The notes beneath the pieces are model-generated. The model did not search any database, was not told the DNA's origin, and saw nothing but the letters and a program-made list of their open reading frames with translations. Below, in pieces: positions 1 to 7,853 of a DNA stretch of 64,000 nucleotides. Made by a program: the position numbers and the translations under genes. Positions within the stretch are counted from its first letter, which is position 1, and every line of letters begins with the position of its first letter. This DNA is from Massilia kyonggiensis (GTDB lineage: Bacteria; Pseudomonadota; Gammaproteobacteria; Burkholderiales; Burkholderiaceae_D), in NCBI RefSeq assembly GCF_024756235.1, contig NZ_JANUGY010000018.1:1-64000 (forward strand). The letters run 5' to 3'.

Positions 1-1
1 G

Positions 2-1539
2 CTAGTCAGCTTCGTCCCCGGTGTGGTGATCGTGACGAGTGCACGCGACGCGGTCGCCGTCACATTACGCCTTGCGAGCCACCCGGAGAAGCGTGAAGAC
101 CTCATGGAATGGGTACTCTTGTGCGCGTGTCTGATTACGATCGCCCTGCCGCTGGCGATGGCAGCAGGGGGCGTGGCGGCTGCGGGTGTGGGTGCGGTAA
201 TCGGCGGCATCGCCGGTACCGAGCTCGGGGCAGCGCTACGGGCAGTTATGCTCATGCTGATAAAGGAAGCGTCCAAACTTGTTGAGTTAGTGCAATTCCT
301 GCAAAAGTTCATCAAGGGCGACATTCTGAAATTCCTGCGCTCCGTAAAATTCGCCAAGTACGAAAAACCACTTGTGCTGGCACTGAGCAAGGTATGCGGC
401 AAGTTGCTCGAGATGATCAAGTCATTGCGTCTGCACTTGGAAAGCCTGAAATACTTCAGTACAGTCAAGACGACTGTCGCCAAGCTCGCCGAATGGGAAC
501 ACAAATTCTATGCTGTACAGCATGCTGCGTTGACGAAGATTCCCTTGGCGATGGGGGAACTCGACGCCAGACTGGCGAAAGTGCTTGCTCAAACCGCCCC
601 CAAGGAGGCCCATACGGTTGCCGCTGGCGTCGCTGCGGACAAGGGAACGGCAACGCTGCCAGCCAAACAGGCGGTAATGGACACGCCCGGCAAAATATTG
701 GCGAAAGTGGACGAAGGTGCCGCGGGCGGTATGGCGAAAGCGGCAAACAACAAAGTGGCATCGAAAGGCATATCGAAGCCAAGTTCGAAAGGCAGGCCAA
801 AAAAACCTTCCGCACCTACGCCCAAACCAAAGCCCGATCCGGTCAAGCCTGCGAGTAGGGGAACGGGCACAAAAGTCCAGGATACTGCTGACGTGCTTGT
901 AATGGCAGATCGGGAACGGATCACGCAGTTGTCCAATGAAGCGCGAAATGCTCAGAAAAGTGGCGATGTGACCCTGGCCGAAAAGAAAATTGACGAAGCC
1001 CGTCAAATCTTAAAGCCGTACTTCCCCACCAAAGACGGCGATACTTGGGATGAAGTCATCAAAAGGCTTGATGTATCATCGCCGAAAGATGGCGCAGTTT
1101 TTTGGTCAGGGACTGCAGGGCAGGCGAAAGATTTAGGTCAACCAGATGCTGCCAGAGTCTTTGCAGAAAAAATAGGCGGCGTGACGCTCGAAACAACGTC
1201 AGGCGGGCGTGTCATAGATGGTTGGCCGGATACAACAATCTGCCATGGGATGGTAGTACGGGCGCTTCGCCCCCTTTCTCTGGTTCGCTCTGGGAAGCTG
1301 TTTCGCGAAAGTATGCCGAAAGCACCTCGGGTGTCGTAAACGTAGTGCAAACACCAGATAGAGTCTGGTCCCCCAGAACCGTTTGGCACAATCAAGAAAA
1401 ACCATTGCTATTGGATCGCTTAGAAACAGGAAAAATTGCCGGCATTCAGATGCATATAGTCGATTTGAGTTCATCTACGCATCAGTTGTCACCGAATTAT
1501 ATCGATCAGCTATTAAAATTTGACCAACGAAAGCCATGA
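2..1539 (+). pseudogene. T6SS-type effector with C-terminal CD38/ADP-ribosyl cyclase-like toxin domain (5' partial, frameshifted)
   Basis: The reading frame is already open at the left edge, so the gene starts outside the window. A hydrophobic stretch with Ala/Gly-rich helices follows (about 107-240), then amphipathic helices and a Lys/Pro-rich linker (about 740-860). The C-terminus carries the ADP-ribosyl cyclase layout: VFWSG (Trp codon 1103), TLETT (Glu codon 1190), LWEAVSRKYAE (Trp 1291, Ser 1303) and NQEKP (Glu 1396). These match human CD38 W125, E146, W189, S193 and E226, with the same four-residue Trp-Ser spacing. The first two motifs lie in one frame (ending 1339) and the last three in another (ending 1539). 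A one-base loss near 1224-1231 would explain the split. If intact, the domain should hydrolyse or cyclise NAD+ in a target cell. The downstream PAAR gene supports T6SS delivery. It could be a real pseudogene or a sequencing error. The toxin assignment is inference from motifs. Confidence 0.72.
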
Positions 1540-2138
1540 CCTACGCATATCAGAACTTCTTAGACTTTTTTACGACGGCCAACAAAGATCGACTTGATGG
1601 GCTGAATGAGACCCACTTCAACGGCATGTCTCCCGAAGAAAGGTCGAAGGCCTTCGATTACTTATTAAAAAGGGTATTAAATGGCGGGAGCCGTGAAAGC
1701 GTGGGCGGCCTCTTTGTTGCCGATCCGGCACGCGCCGCCTCTATAGCCAGGCAACTATTGAATTCCGGAAAATTGCGCGAAGATGCAGAAATCTCGGCGG
1801 CGTGGGAACTTTATCAAATACAACCGGATTCTTCATTGATACCGGTATTCACAAAACTAATGTCGAGTGCAAACGAGACTAATCGGTCCAATGCTGCATT
1901 TTATGTACCCGCCAATGTATTGACGCCCGAACTTGATGCTGCGTTAAAGGGGATGATCCGGACGGAAACGGAAACTCTTCCACTGGTCAATGCGATCAAT
2001 AAATTACTTGAATGTCATGGCATCACTAGAGAATCTGTGAGCAAGGAAGAGTTCTCAAAATTTTACCTAGGACTGCGTAGCGATGTTTTGGCTGACAAAG
2101 AGAAAATATTCAAACAACTCGACAGTCTTACCAGCTAG
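1536..2138 (+). CDS. candidate immunity protein to the CD38-like toxin
   Basis: This 200-residue protein has no signal peptide or membrane segment and belongs to no family I recognise. Its start codon overlaps the toxin stop as ATGA, the coupling expected of an effector-immunity pair. The sequence is almost entirely amphipathic helix, with repeated short helical pairs from about residue 60 to 150, suggesting a HEAT/ARM-like solenoid; several T6SS and CDI immunity proteins have this architecture. A cytoplasmic location fits a toxin that consumes NAD+ inside the cell. Base composition is A/T-richer than the genome core, as for the toxin. The reading frame is intact although the toxin appears frameshifted. 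The immunity role is inferred from position and overlap only. Confidence 0.7.
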   Translation: MTYAYQNFLDFFTTANKDRLDGLNETHFNGMSPEERSKAFDYLLKRVLNGGSRESVGGLFVADPARAASIARQLLNSGKLREDAEISAAWELYQIQPDSSLIPVFTKLMSSANETNRSNAAFYVPANVLTPELDAALKGMIRTETETLPLVNAINKLLECHGITRESVSKEEFSKFYLGLRSDVLADKEKIFKQLDSLTS

Positions 2139-2358
2139 CGATTGCACAAAGGACCATCAAGCACGCTTACGTACATTTGAAACATCTTGGAAAGAAAAGG
2201 CATTTCAATTACTCAGCTCATGGCGCCATAGATAACGCGGAAACCATAATTTATATAAGAAAAGCTGGGTTTGAACATCAAAATCTGATGCATGGAATAA
2301 AACGATCACGTGGTCGTTTAACGAACATCTACGTCATCAACAGGAACCCGATATAGAA
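2139..2358. other. A/T-rich gap between immunity and PAAR genes
   Basis: No convincing gene is visible in these 220 bases. The sequence is clearly A/T-richer than the rest of the window and contains short stop-interrupted frames on both strands. It could hold the PAAR promoter or decayed effector-cassette DNA. I see no clear -35/-10 pair or hairpin. Confidence 0.4.
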
Positions 2359-2625
2359 ATGGCATTACCAATCATCCGCTTAGGCGACCCCACTTCTCAT
2401 GGCGGCAAAGTTATCTCAGCCTCTACCACACATATCATTTCCGGAATCGGCATTGCCCGTGTCGGCGATAGCGTGTCCTGTCCAATACCAGGCCATGGCA
2501 TAAATCCTATCGTCGAAGGGAGTTCAACGTTCCTGATTGGTGAACGAATGGTAGCCTTGCAGGGTCATCATAGTGCATGCGGATGCACACTGATTTCCAG
2601 CTTGCTCGCGGCAACCCATGGCTAA
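2359..2625 (+). CDS. PAAR domain-containing protein (T6SS spike tip)
   Basis: This is an 88-residue single-domain PAAR protein. It has the family opening RLGDPTSHGG, the internal VARVGD-like turn (IARVGDSVSCPIPGHG) and a closing ALQGHHSACGC segment carrying the His and Cys residues that bind zinc at the spike apex. PAAR proteins cap the VgrG trimer and carry or recruit effectors. This copy has no C-terminal extension, so it would work as a stand-alone tip, perhaps for the preceding effector. A 220-base gap separates it from the immunity gene. No VgrG, Hcp or sheath genes are in the window, so this is an orphan effector module or the edge of a larger locus. Confidence 0.85.
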   Translation: MALPIIRLGDPTSHGGKVISASTTHIISGIGIARVGDSVSCPIPGHGINPIVEGSSTFLIGERMVALQGHHSACGCTLISSLLAATHG

Positions 2626-2714
2626 GTACTCTTCCAAAATTCCACTGAATTCGCTGTCGAAGCCTTTCATCATGGATTGAATCTCGGCTATGCATCAGCC
2701 TGACACGCACGCAC

Positions 2715-2740
2715 AAAAAAGCCCCGGCTCGACACGGGGT
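2715..2740 (-). terminator. putative terminator of the EI24-like gene
   Basis: On the minus strand, CCCCG and CGGGG arms (5 bp, loop of 8) are followed directly by six T residues, 15-40 bases past the stop at 2755. The stem is short, so confidence is moderate. Confidence 0.5.
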
Positions 2741-2754
2741 CAGGAATGTCTACG

Positions 2755-3642
2755 TCACTGGAGGCGGGTTGTTTCCGACTTCGCGGTCGTGGAATCCGAC
2801 GTTGACCATGTGCGGGCTGGCGCAGGATCTGGCGGAGAAGCTGAGCTGACGGCAACGGGGGCTGACGATGCGTTCCATTGCGGCCCGCGCCGGACCAGGT
2901 GCAGAACACTGGTACACATCACCGCGGGCAGCAGGAGATTCAGGACCGGGACCAGCACGGCGAGCACCGTCAGCACCCCCAGCATCAGCAGCGGTGGGAA
3001 ATGGTCGTGCAGCGGCAGCCGTCCCCGCACCTTGCCATGGACTCTCCGCACCGCGGACGCGTACGGCAGCCGGACGTTCAGATACACGGCGAGCAGCAGC
3101 AAGACCCAGCCGGACAGGATCGGGACGAACAGGCACCCCACCAGCAGCGCATATTGCTTGAGCGTGATGCGCCCGGCGGTGCGGACCTCGGGCGCGGGCA
3201 TGTTCCGGTAATGCCGCGCCACCGCATCGGCACTACGGTCCATGAACAGGCTGTTCAAAGGCAACCGTATCGTCGTCAACACGAGGAACGCAAAGACGAA
3301 CACGTAAAGGGCGGCCGCCACGGCCGCTGCGTAGAGCAGGATCTGTGCGAAGCCGGCACCGATGCCGCCCATGCTGACGACGCTGCCACCGCCACCGCCT
3401 CCGACCTCCACGAAACCCAGCAGCAGCGCGCCGTATGTGCCCATGATCGATATCGCGCCGACCGCGATGAAGATCTGTTTGGCGAAATGCCAGTAGAACC
3501 AGATCCAGAAGGCCAGGACGGCAATGCACAAGCATGCGGAACGCCACCACAAGCCGTTGCTGAAACTCGAGCGGAGGCCCAGCAGCATGCACCACAGGGC
3601 TTCCACGAGTGCGGCGTACCAGCGCAGGAAAAATGATTTCAT
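2755..3642 (-). CDS. EI24/CysZ-like multi-pass inner-membrane protein
   Basis: The 295-residue protein has about six hydrophobic segments and the EI24-type tail: a NVRLPYASAVRR loop followed by LLMLGVLTVLAVLVPVLNLL and a final helix ending in LHLVRRG. Proteins of this superfamily include CysZ sulfate permease, but most bacterial members have no assigned substrate and this one lacks anything diagnostic for sulfate. A six-Gly run (GGGGGG) interrupts the N-terminal half between two hydrophobic segments. The last 50 residues are Ser/Thr/Pro-rich and look disordered. A partial second copy of the N-terminal third lies about 960 bases upstream on the same strand (4405-4545), showing a local duplication. 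It stands alone, between the PAAR gene and degenerate DNA. Confidence 0.72.
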   Translation of the reverse strand: MKSFFLRWYAALVEALWCMLLGLRSSFSNGLWWRSACLCIAVLAFWIWFYWHFAKQIFIAVGAISIMGTYGALLLGFVEVGGGGGGSVVSMGGIGAGFAQILLYAAAVAAALYVFVFAFLVLTTIRLPLNSLFMDRSADAVARHYRNMPAPEVRTAGRITLKQYALLVGCLFVPILSGWVLLLLAVYLNVRLPYASAVRRVHGKVRGRLPLHDHFPPLLMLGVLTVLAVLVPVLNLLLPAVMCTSVLHLVRRGPQWNASSAPVAVSSASPPDPAPARTWSTSDSTTAKSETTRLQ

Positions 3643-3783
3643 GTCGTTTCGTCGGGGGCGCCAAAAGGACGGATTCTAATTCAACGTTTCTTGTTAAAAA
3701 TGCTTCAATTGTCACGACGAGCATGCGGCTACATCGCACGCAGCGGCGATTGCGCCTGCTCTTGCCACGACCAAGGAGACATC

Positions 3784-3936
3784 ATGGCAGCGGACTTGTA
3801 TCTCGTCCGGACATTCCGCAGCAGGGTCACCGAGTGGTTCGGATCCCACGGCTGCGTGCGCCTGTGCGAGGAAGACGCGCGCGCATTGTTCGAATGGGCG
3901 CCACTTGGCACGACCGTGGAGGTGTTCTTGTTCTAA
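3784..3936 (+). pseudogene. truncated L,D-transpeptidase (YkuD) C-terminal stub
   Basis: This 50-residue frame ends in the YkuD catalytic block: GSHGCVRL (catalytic Cys, with the His and Arg of the motif), then EDARALFEWAPLGTTVEV, the usual end of the domain. The YkuD fold needs roughly 120 residues, and the upstream strands and first conserved His are absent. A good ribosome site (AAGGAG, 5 bases before ATG) precedes the start, so a stub could be made, but it should be inactive as an enzyme. Its stop overlaps the next start as TAATG. It lies in a stretch of decayed DNA between two copies of EI24-gene sequence. A micro-protein role cannot be excluded. Confidence 0.55.
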
Positions 3937-4247
3937 TGGGGTTTCCGCATCCCACTCGGCCGTTGATCATCGGTGCCGGATTATTCGCAGTGGGGTTGGT
4001 CGTGGGTGCGGCGCTGGCAAGCCGAATGTCGACATCTGCCGACGTGGCTATCCGGGAAGGCGATACGCTGGCGAGTTACCTTCCGGACGCCGTGATGTCG
4101 CTGGCCTACGCCACGCCGGCTGGCATGACCACGGTACAGCGGTCCACGTAGGGCGCATCGTTCGAAGTCCTCGCCACGTTCGCGGACGGCAGGCCGGCGC
4201 AGCGGTGCAGCGCATCAGCAGACATGAATGGCCATCTCCATGCCTGA
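3936..4247 (+). pseudogene. small single-TM protein with in-frame amber stop
   Basis: The frame starts at an ATG overlapping the L,D-transpeptidase stub stop (TAATG). It encodes a short cytoplasmic lead, one membrane helix (PLIIGAGLFAVGLVVGAALA) and a periplasmic tail. A TAG stop falls at 4149-4151 after 71 residues. The same frame continues for 31 plausible residues (FEVLATFADGRPAQR and so on) to a TGA at 4245-4247. The pattern of an N-terminal helix followed by LATFxDxxGRP resembles the C-terminal half of anti-sigma-factor-like membrane proteins, but I cannot confirm the family. The amber codon and damaged neighbours suggest a nonsense-mutated gene fragment. Confidence 0.4.
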
Positions 4248-4404
4248 CAGAGCTGACCGCACGGCGCGGCTTCTCGCTTGAACAACGCGAACGAGAGTTC
4301 CCCGTACAACTGGGCGTCATCGATAGTGACGCTACGGGCGGCGGAGCTCGACTGGCTGAAAACGGCCTGCTCGGGATCGAGCGGATAAAACAAAGCCCCG
4401 TCCT

Positions 4405-4545
4405 ATGAACGAGATCGCCCCGACCGTGATGAAGATCTGTTTGGCGAAATGCCAGTAGAACCGGACCCAAAAAGCGAGTACGACGGTACACAGGCATGCG
4501 GAACGCCACCACACGCCGTTGCGGAAACTCGAGCGGGGACGTCGG
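4405..4545 (-). pseudogene. partial duplicate of the EI24-like gene
   Basis: Minus-strand translation gives RSSFRNGVWWRSACLC, VVLAFWVRFYWHFAKQIF and ITVGAISFIG, almost the same as residues about 25-75 of the EI24-like protein encoded at 2755-3642. The DNA at 4408-4545 lines up with 3447-3575. There is no start codon in register and no downstream membrane domain, so it is a non-functional fragment. It abuts the 3' end of the PAP2 gene at 4561. Confidence 0.7.
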
Positions 4546-4560
4546 GCTTGAGAGCGGTTC

Positions 4561-5556
4561 TCAGTCTCTTGGCACTGCCGTGCCCGGCACCACTTCATCC
4601 GAATTCGACCCGCTTGCGATTGACGCGGTAGTCGATTCGGACTTGCGCCCGGCCGAACTGGAACTTTTCCGCGTGGTCCAGTGCGTCAGCCAGACAACGA
4701 TCGCGGCCCATGCAAAGCCGCCGATCAGGTCGGTCCCGTAATGGAAACCGAGACCGACCGCCGCAGCCGTGCTGCCAACCGCGCAGGTCACCAGCCCTGC
4801 CCGCATGAGTTTGGGCAAAAAGGGCCAACTCGTCATCGTCAACGCCCAGGGCAAGGCCGTGTGCAGGCTTGGAAAACAATCGAACTGATAGCGCAGGTTC
4901 GCCATCGCATAGCTGTAGGCATGCAGTACCCCCGCCGGTGCGTGGCCCAGTCGTGCCACGTCGAACTCCGGTCCGGCGGCGGGCAGCAGCACGTACATCA
5001 GGTAGCCGCCGTAAAGGCAAATGACGACGGCCCGGCGCACCAGGAAGAACTTCGCCTGATCGGCGAAGAAGTAAAGATAGCCCAACACGCAACCTGGCAG
5101 GAAATAATAGCCTGCGTAGAACAGCTTCAATGCGGACAGGACGAAATGGTTGCCGCCGATGATACGTCCGGCGATGTCGGAAGCTCTGCCACCAAACAGG
5201 CTCTCATCCATCCCGGACAAAAACCCGTCAATGGGATGAATGCCGAGCGCGGTCGTCAGCGCCGTCGCGTGCATGTGCTTCAACCCTTCGTACGTCATCA
5301 AGGCCAGCACGAACGGTAGCCAATCGCGCAGGAAGCCGACCAGGCGAGCTCGAAAGAAGAGTGCGGACATGAAGATACCCATGCCCATGAACTGCAGGGC
5401 TCTCCATGCCAGTCCGCTCGAGCGGATGTCCTCGAAGATCGGCGCACCACGCCATATGCCCAAGCCGACAAGCAATGCCAGGTACACGCCAGTCAGCACT
5501 TCGTCCAGCCTCGCGCAAAGCACCCGCGTGACCGCGGAGTTGGCAGGGCGGCGCAT
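4561..5556 (-). CDS. PAP2-superfamily (Aur1/inositolphosphotransferase-like) membrane phosphatase
   Basis: The protein is about 331 residues with six or so membrane helices. It carries the PAP2 catalytic blocks CFPSLHTALP (second conserved motif, with His) and GFHYGTDLIGG (third motif, His and Asp). These place it in the PAP2_3 branch, whose members dephosphorylate lipid phosphates or transfer phospho-head-groups on the periplasmic face. I chose the ATG at 5556 because it overlaps the upstream acyltransferase stop as TGATG and is preceded by GGAAGAG; an upstream ATG at 5574 lacks a ribosome site. It is the last gene of the ychF-acyltransferase-PAP2 run, so a role in decorating a surface polysaccharide or lipid together with the acyltransferase is plausible. 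The C-terminal 30 residues are Ser-rich and run up to the EI24 fragment. Confidence 0.8.
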   Translation of the reverse strand: MRRPANSAVTRVLCARLDEVLTGVYLALLVGLGIWRGAPIFEDIRSSGLAWRALQFMGMGIFMSALFFRARLVGFLRDWLPFVLALMTYEGLKHMHATALTTALGIHPIDGFLSGMDESLFGGRASDIAGRIIGGNHFVLSALKLFYAGYYFLPGCVLGYLYFFADQAKFFLVRRAVVICLYGGYLMYVLLPAAGPEFDVARLGHAPAGVLHAYSYAMANLRYQFDCFPSLHTALPWALTMTSWPFLPKLMRAGLVTCAVGSTAAAVGLGFHYGTDLIGGFAWAAIVVWLTHWTTRKSSSSAGRKSESTTASIASGSNSDEVVPGTAVPRD

Positions 5557-6644
5557 CACGAAAGACTCTTCCATTGGCGCCAGTTGAACAATCCGGAAAA
5601 TAGCGTGAATGCCAGGATGAGGCCCGCGAAACCCAGCCAGGTCCATGCATCCTGGCGATCGCCGGCGAGGGGTAAGCCCTGCGCGAGCGCGGCCGTGACG
5701 AGAGGACGGTGGTACAGGTAGATGTAAAAGCTCGCCGCCGAGACCGCGGCAATCGCTTTGGGCACAGTTTCACTGCGGCACGCCAGCGCAAGGAACACGA
5801 ATGCCAGCGTCAACGCACTGTCCGCCAAGGGATACACCACCGGCAGGACTTGGCCGGCCACGAAGATGGCGAACAACAGCACGGCAAGTCCGCCGAATGC
5901 ATGCCCTTCACGGGGCGTCGGCAGGCCCAGACCGGCACGCTGCCTGACGAGGGCCATCCCGATCGGCAATGCGGGCAACCACGTGACGATGCAGGCATGG
6001 GCCAGATAGGGGTGCGCACTGGCGATTTCCGGTGCGCCCAACAACCAGCGCGCGGTGTAGGCCATGACAATGCTGGCCACCCAGAGCATGGGAGATCCCA
6101 GGTCGACACGCCGCAGCAGGGGCAACAAGGCGTAATACTGGAACACGAGCACCAGAAACCACAATGGCGAATTAATCGCAAAAAAATGGTCGGGGAACAG
6201 ATACGAAACAAAGAACAGTTTGGCCAGGGTGCCCTTCCATCCGATCTCCCCGCTCAGGAGAGAAAAGAACAACACCGACACGGCGGCGGGCAGCCAGATC
6301 TTCCGAAGCTTGGCAAACATGAACTTCGCCCAGGAGGATGTTTGCCGTTCCAGGCCAAGGGCATGGCCGATGATGCTGGCGGCCATGAACATGTGCACGC
6401 CCACATAGCCCCAGCGCGCAAACCAGTCGAAGAACCAGTGGAAGATGGGCTGGTACGGCACCCGGCCATGGAGAGGCACCCAAGCATCGAAGAGTTGCCA
6501 CTGGTTGATGGGCGGCGGTTGCATCGCCGTCAACAACCATAAGCTACGGCTGAAGTGATGCAGAACGACAAAGAGGATGCCGACTGCCTTCAACCATACG
6601 ATCGCGGCAGACAAGGCGCCTGCCCGATGTCCTTTCCCGTCCAA
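5556..6644 (-). CDS. acyltransferase 3 family (OafA/YrhL-like) membrane protein
   Basis: This is a 362-residue protein with about ten hydrophobic segments. The first helix contains GILFVVLHHFSRS, matching the acyltransferase-3 hallmark of a membrane-embedded His pair, and FMAASIIGH and SPLWFLVLVFQYY follow as in the family. These enzymes O-acetylate or O-succinylate sugars of LPS, exopolysaccharide or Nod factors from the membrane. The first possible start here is TTG at 6644; another TTG ten codons in would begin closer to the first helix, so the exact start is uncertain. It begins 19 bases after the ychF stop and overlaps the PAP2 gene by one base, so the three are likely co-transcribed. 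Confidence 0.82.
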   Translation of the reverse strand: MDGKGHRAGALSAAIVWLKAVGILFVVLHHFSRSLWLLTAMQPPPINQWQLFDAWVPLHGRVPYQPIFHWFFDWFARWGYVGVHMFMAASIIGHALGLERQTSSWAKFMFAKLRKIWLPAAVSVLFFSLLSGEIGWKGTLAKLFFVSYLFPDHFFAINSPLWFLVLVFQYYALLPLLRRVDLGSPMLWVASIVMAYTARWLLGAPEIASAHPYLAHACIVTWLPALPIGMALVRQRAGLGLPTPREGHAFGGLAVLLFAIFVAGQVLPVVYPLADSALTLAFVFLALACRSETVPKAIAAVSAASFYIYLYHRPLVTAALAQGLPLAGDRQDAWTWLGFAGLILAFTLFSGLFNWRQWKSLS

Positions 6645-6663
6645 CCTGGTACGCCGGTTCTGT

Positions 6664-7755
6664 TCAGACGTTGAACAGGAAGTTCAACACATCCCCATCC
6701 TTGACGATGTATTCCTTGCCTTCCGCACGCATCTTGCCCGCTTCCTTGGCGCCGGCTTCACCCTTGTAGGTGATGTAGTCGTCGAAGGAAATGGTCTGGG
6801 CGCGGATGAAGCCGCGTTCGAAGTCCGTGTGGATCACGCCGGCCGCCTGCGGGGCGGTGGCGCCGATCGGGACGGTCCAGGCGCGCACTTCCTTCACGCC
6901 GGCCGTGAAGTAGGTCTGCAGGCCCAGCAGCTTGAAGGCGGCACGGATCAGGCGGTCGAGGCCCGGCTCTTCCATGCCGAGGTCGGCCAGGAATTCCTGC
7001 TTGTCGGCGTCGTCCAGGTTGGCGATTTCCGATTCGATGGCGGCGGAGATCGCGACGATCGGCGCGTTCTGCTTGTTGGCGAATTCGGTCAGCTGGTCCA
7101 GCAGCGGGTTGTCCTTGAAGCCGCTTTCCGACACGTTGGCGACGAACATCGCCGGCTTCGACGTGATCAGGCACAGCGGCTTGATCAGTTCCATCTGGTC
7201 GGCGTCCAGGCCCAGCGTGCGCACGGGCTGGCCTTCGTTCAGGTGCGGCAGCAGCTTTTCGATGATCGCGCACAGCTTGATCGCGTCCTTGTCGCCGGCG
7301 CGTGCCTTCTTCTGCTCGCGGTGCAGGACTTTCTCGGCGGTGCCCATGTCGGCCAGCGCCAGTTCGGTCTGGATGACTTCGATGTCGTCGATCGGGCTGA
7401 CCTTGCCGGCCACGTGGACGACGTTCGGGTCTTCGAAGCAGCGCACGACGTTGACGATGGCGTCCGTCTCGCGGATGTGCGACAGGAACTGGTTGCCCAG
7501 GCCCTCGCCCTTCGACGCGCCGGCCACGAGGCCCGCGATGTCGACGAACTCGACGATGGCCTTGACGACACGCTCCGGCTTGACGATGGCCGACAGCTGG
7601 TCGATGCGCGGATCCGGCACCTCGACGACGCCGACGTTCGGCTCGATGGTGCAGAACGGGTAGTTTTCAGCCGGGATGCCGGCCTTGGTCAGGGCGTTGA
7701 ACAGGGTGGACTTGCCGACGTTGGGCAGGCCGACGATGCCGCATTTGAGACTCAT
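6664..7755 (-). CDS. ychF: redox-regulated ATPase/GTPase YchF
   Basis: This 363-residue protein is full length for the Obg-related YchF family. The P-loop GLPNVGKST (residues 8-16) is followed by the switch region FCTIEPNVGVVEVPD, and DIAGLV stands for the G3 motif. A coiled-coil region and a C-terminal TGS domain (about 280-363, ending KDGDVLNFLFNV) complete it. YchF binds ATP in preference to GTP, associates with ribosomes and modulates stress and oxidative responses. In many betaproteobacteria it follows pth; here pth lies 5.6 kb away on the same strand. The start ATG at 7755 is the only sensible one. Confidence 0.97.
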   Translation of the reverse strand: MSLKCGIVGLPNVGKSTLFNALTKAGIPAENYPFCTIEPNVGVVEVPDPRIDQLSAIVKPERVVKAIVEFVDIAGLVAGASKGEGLGNQFLSHIRETDAIVNVVRCFEDPNVVHVAGKVSPIDDIEVIQTELALADMGTAEKVLHREQKKARAGDKDAIKLCAIIEKLLPHLNEGQPVRTLGLDADQMELIKPLCLITSKPAMFVANVSESGFKDNPLLDQLTEFANKQNAPIVAISAAIESEIANLDDADKQEFLADLGMEEPGLDRLIRAAFKLLGLQTYFTAGVKEVRAWTVPIGATAPQAAGVIHTDFERGFIRAQTISFDDYITYKGEAGAKEAGKMRAEGKEYIVKDGDVLNFLFNV

Positions 7756-7853
7756 GGGAAGCTTTCAGGGGTCGAATTTACGAAACCCCGTATTGTACCT
7801 CCGCTTGCCTGCAAAGACCGCAAACAGGCCGCGAACTGGCCAGTTTACGTCGC

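Noticed and set aside
1095..1105. T-rich slippery-looking run as a programmed frameshift site for the toxin
   Set aside because: The reading frame stays correct after this run through the TLETT motif at about 1184-1198, so the shift must occur later, where no slippery heptamer is visible.
2690..3636. Plus-strand frames antisense to the EI24-like gene
   Set aside because: Gln/Arg/His-rich with no domain; the minus strand encodes coherent membrane helices with a recognisable family pattern.
4106..4393. 95-codon minus-strand frame in the degenerate region
   Set aside because: No signal, domain or ribosome site; it is antisense to the amber-interrupted frame and looks like chance coding.
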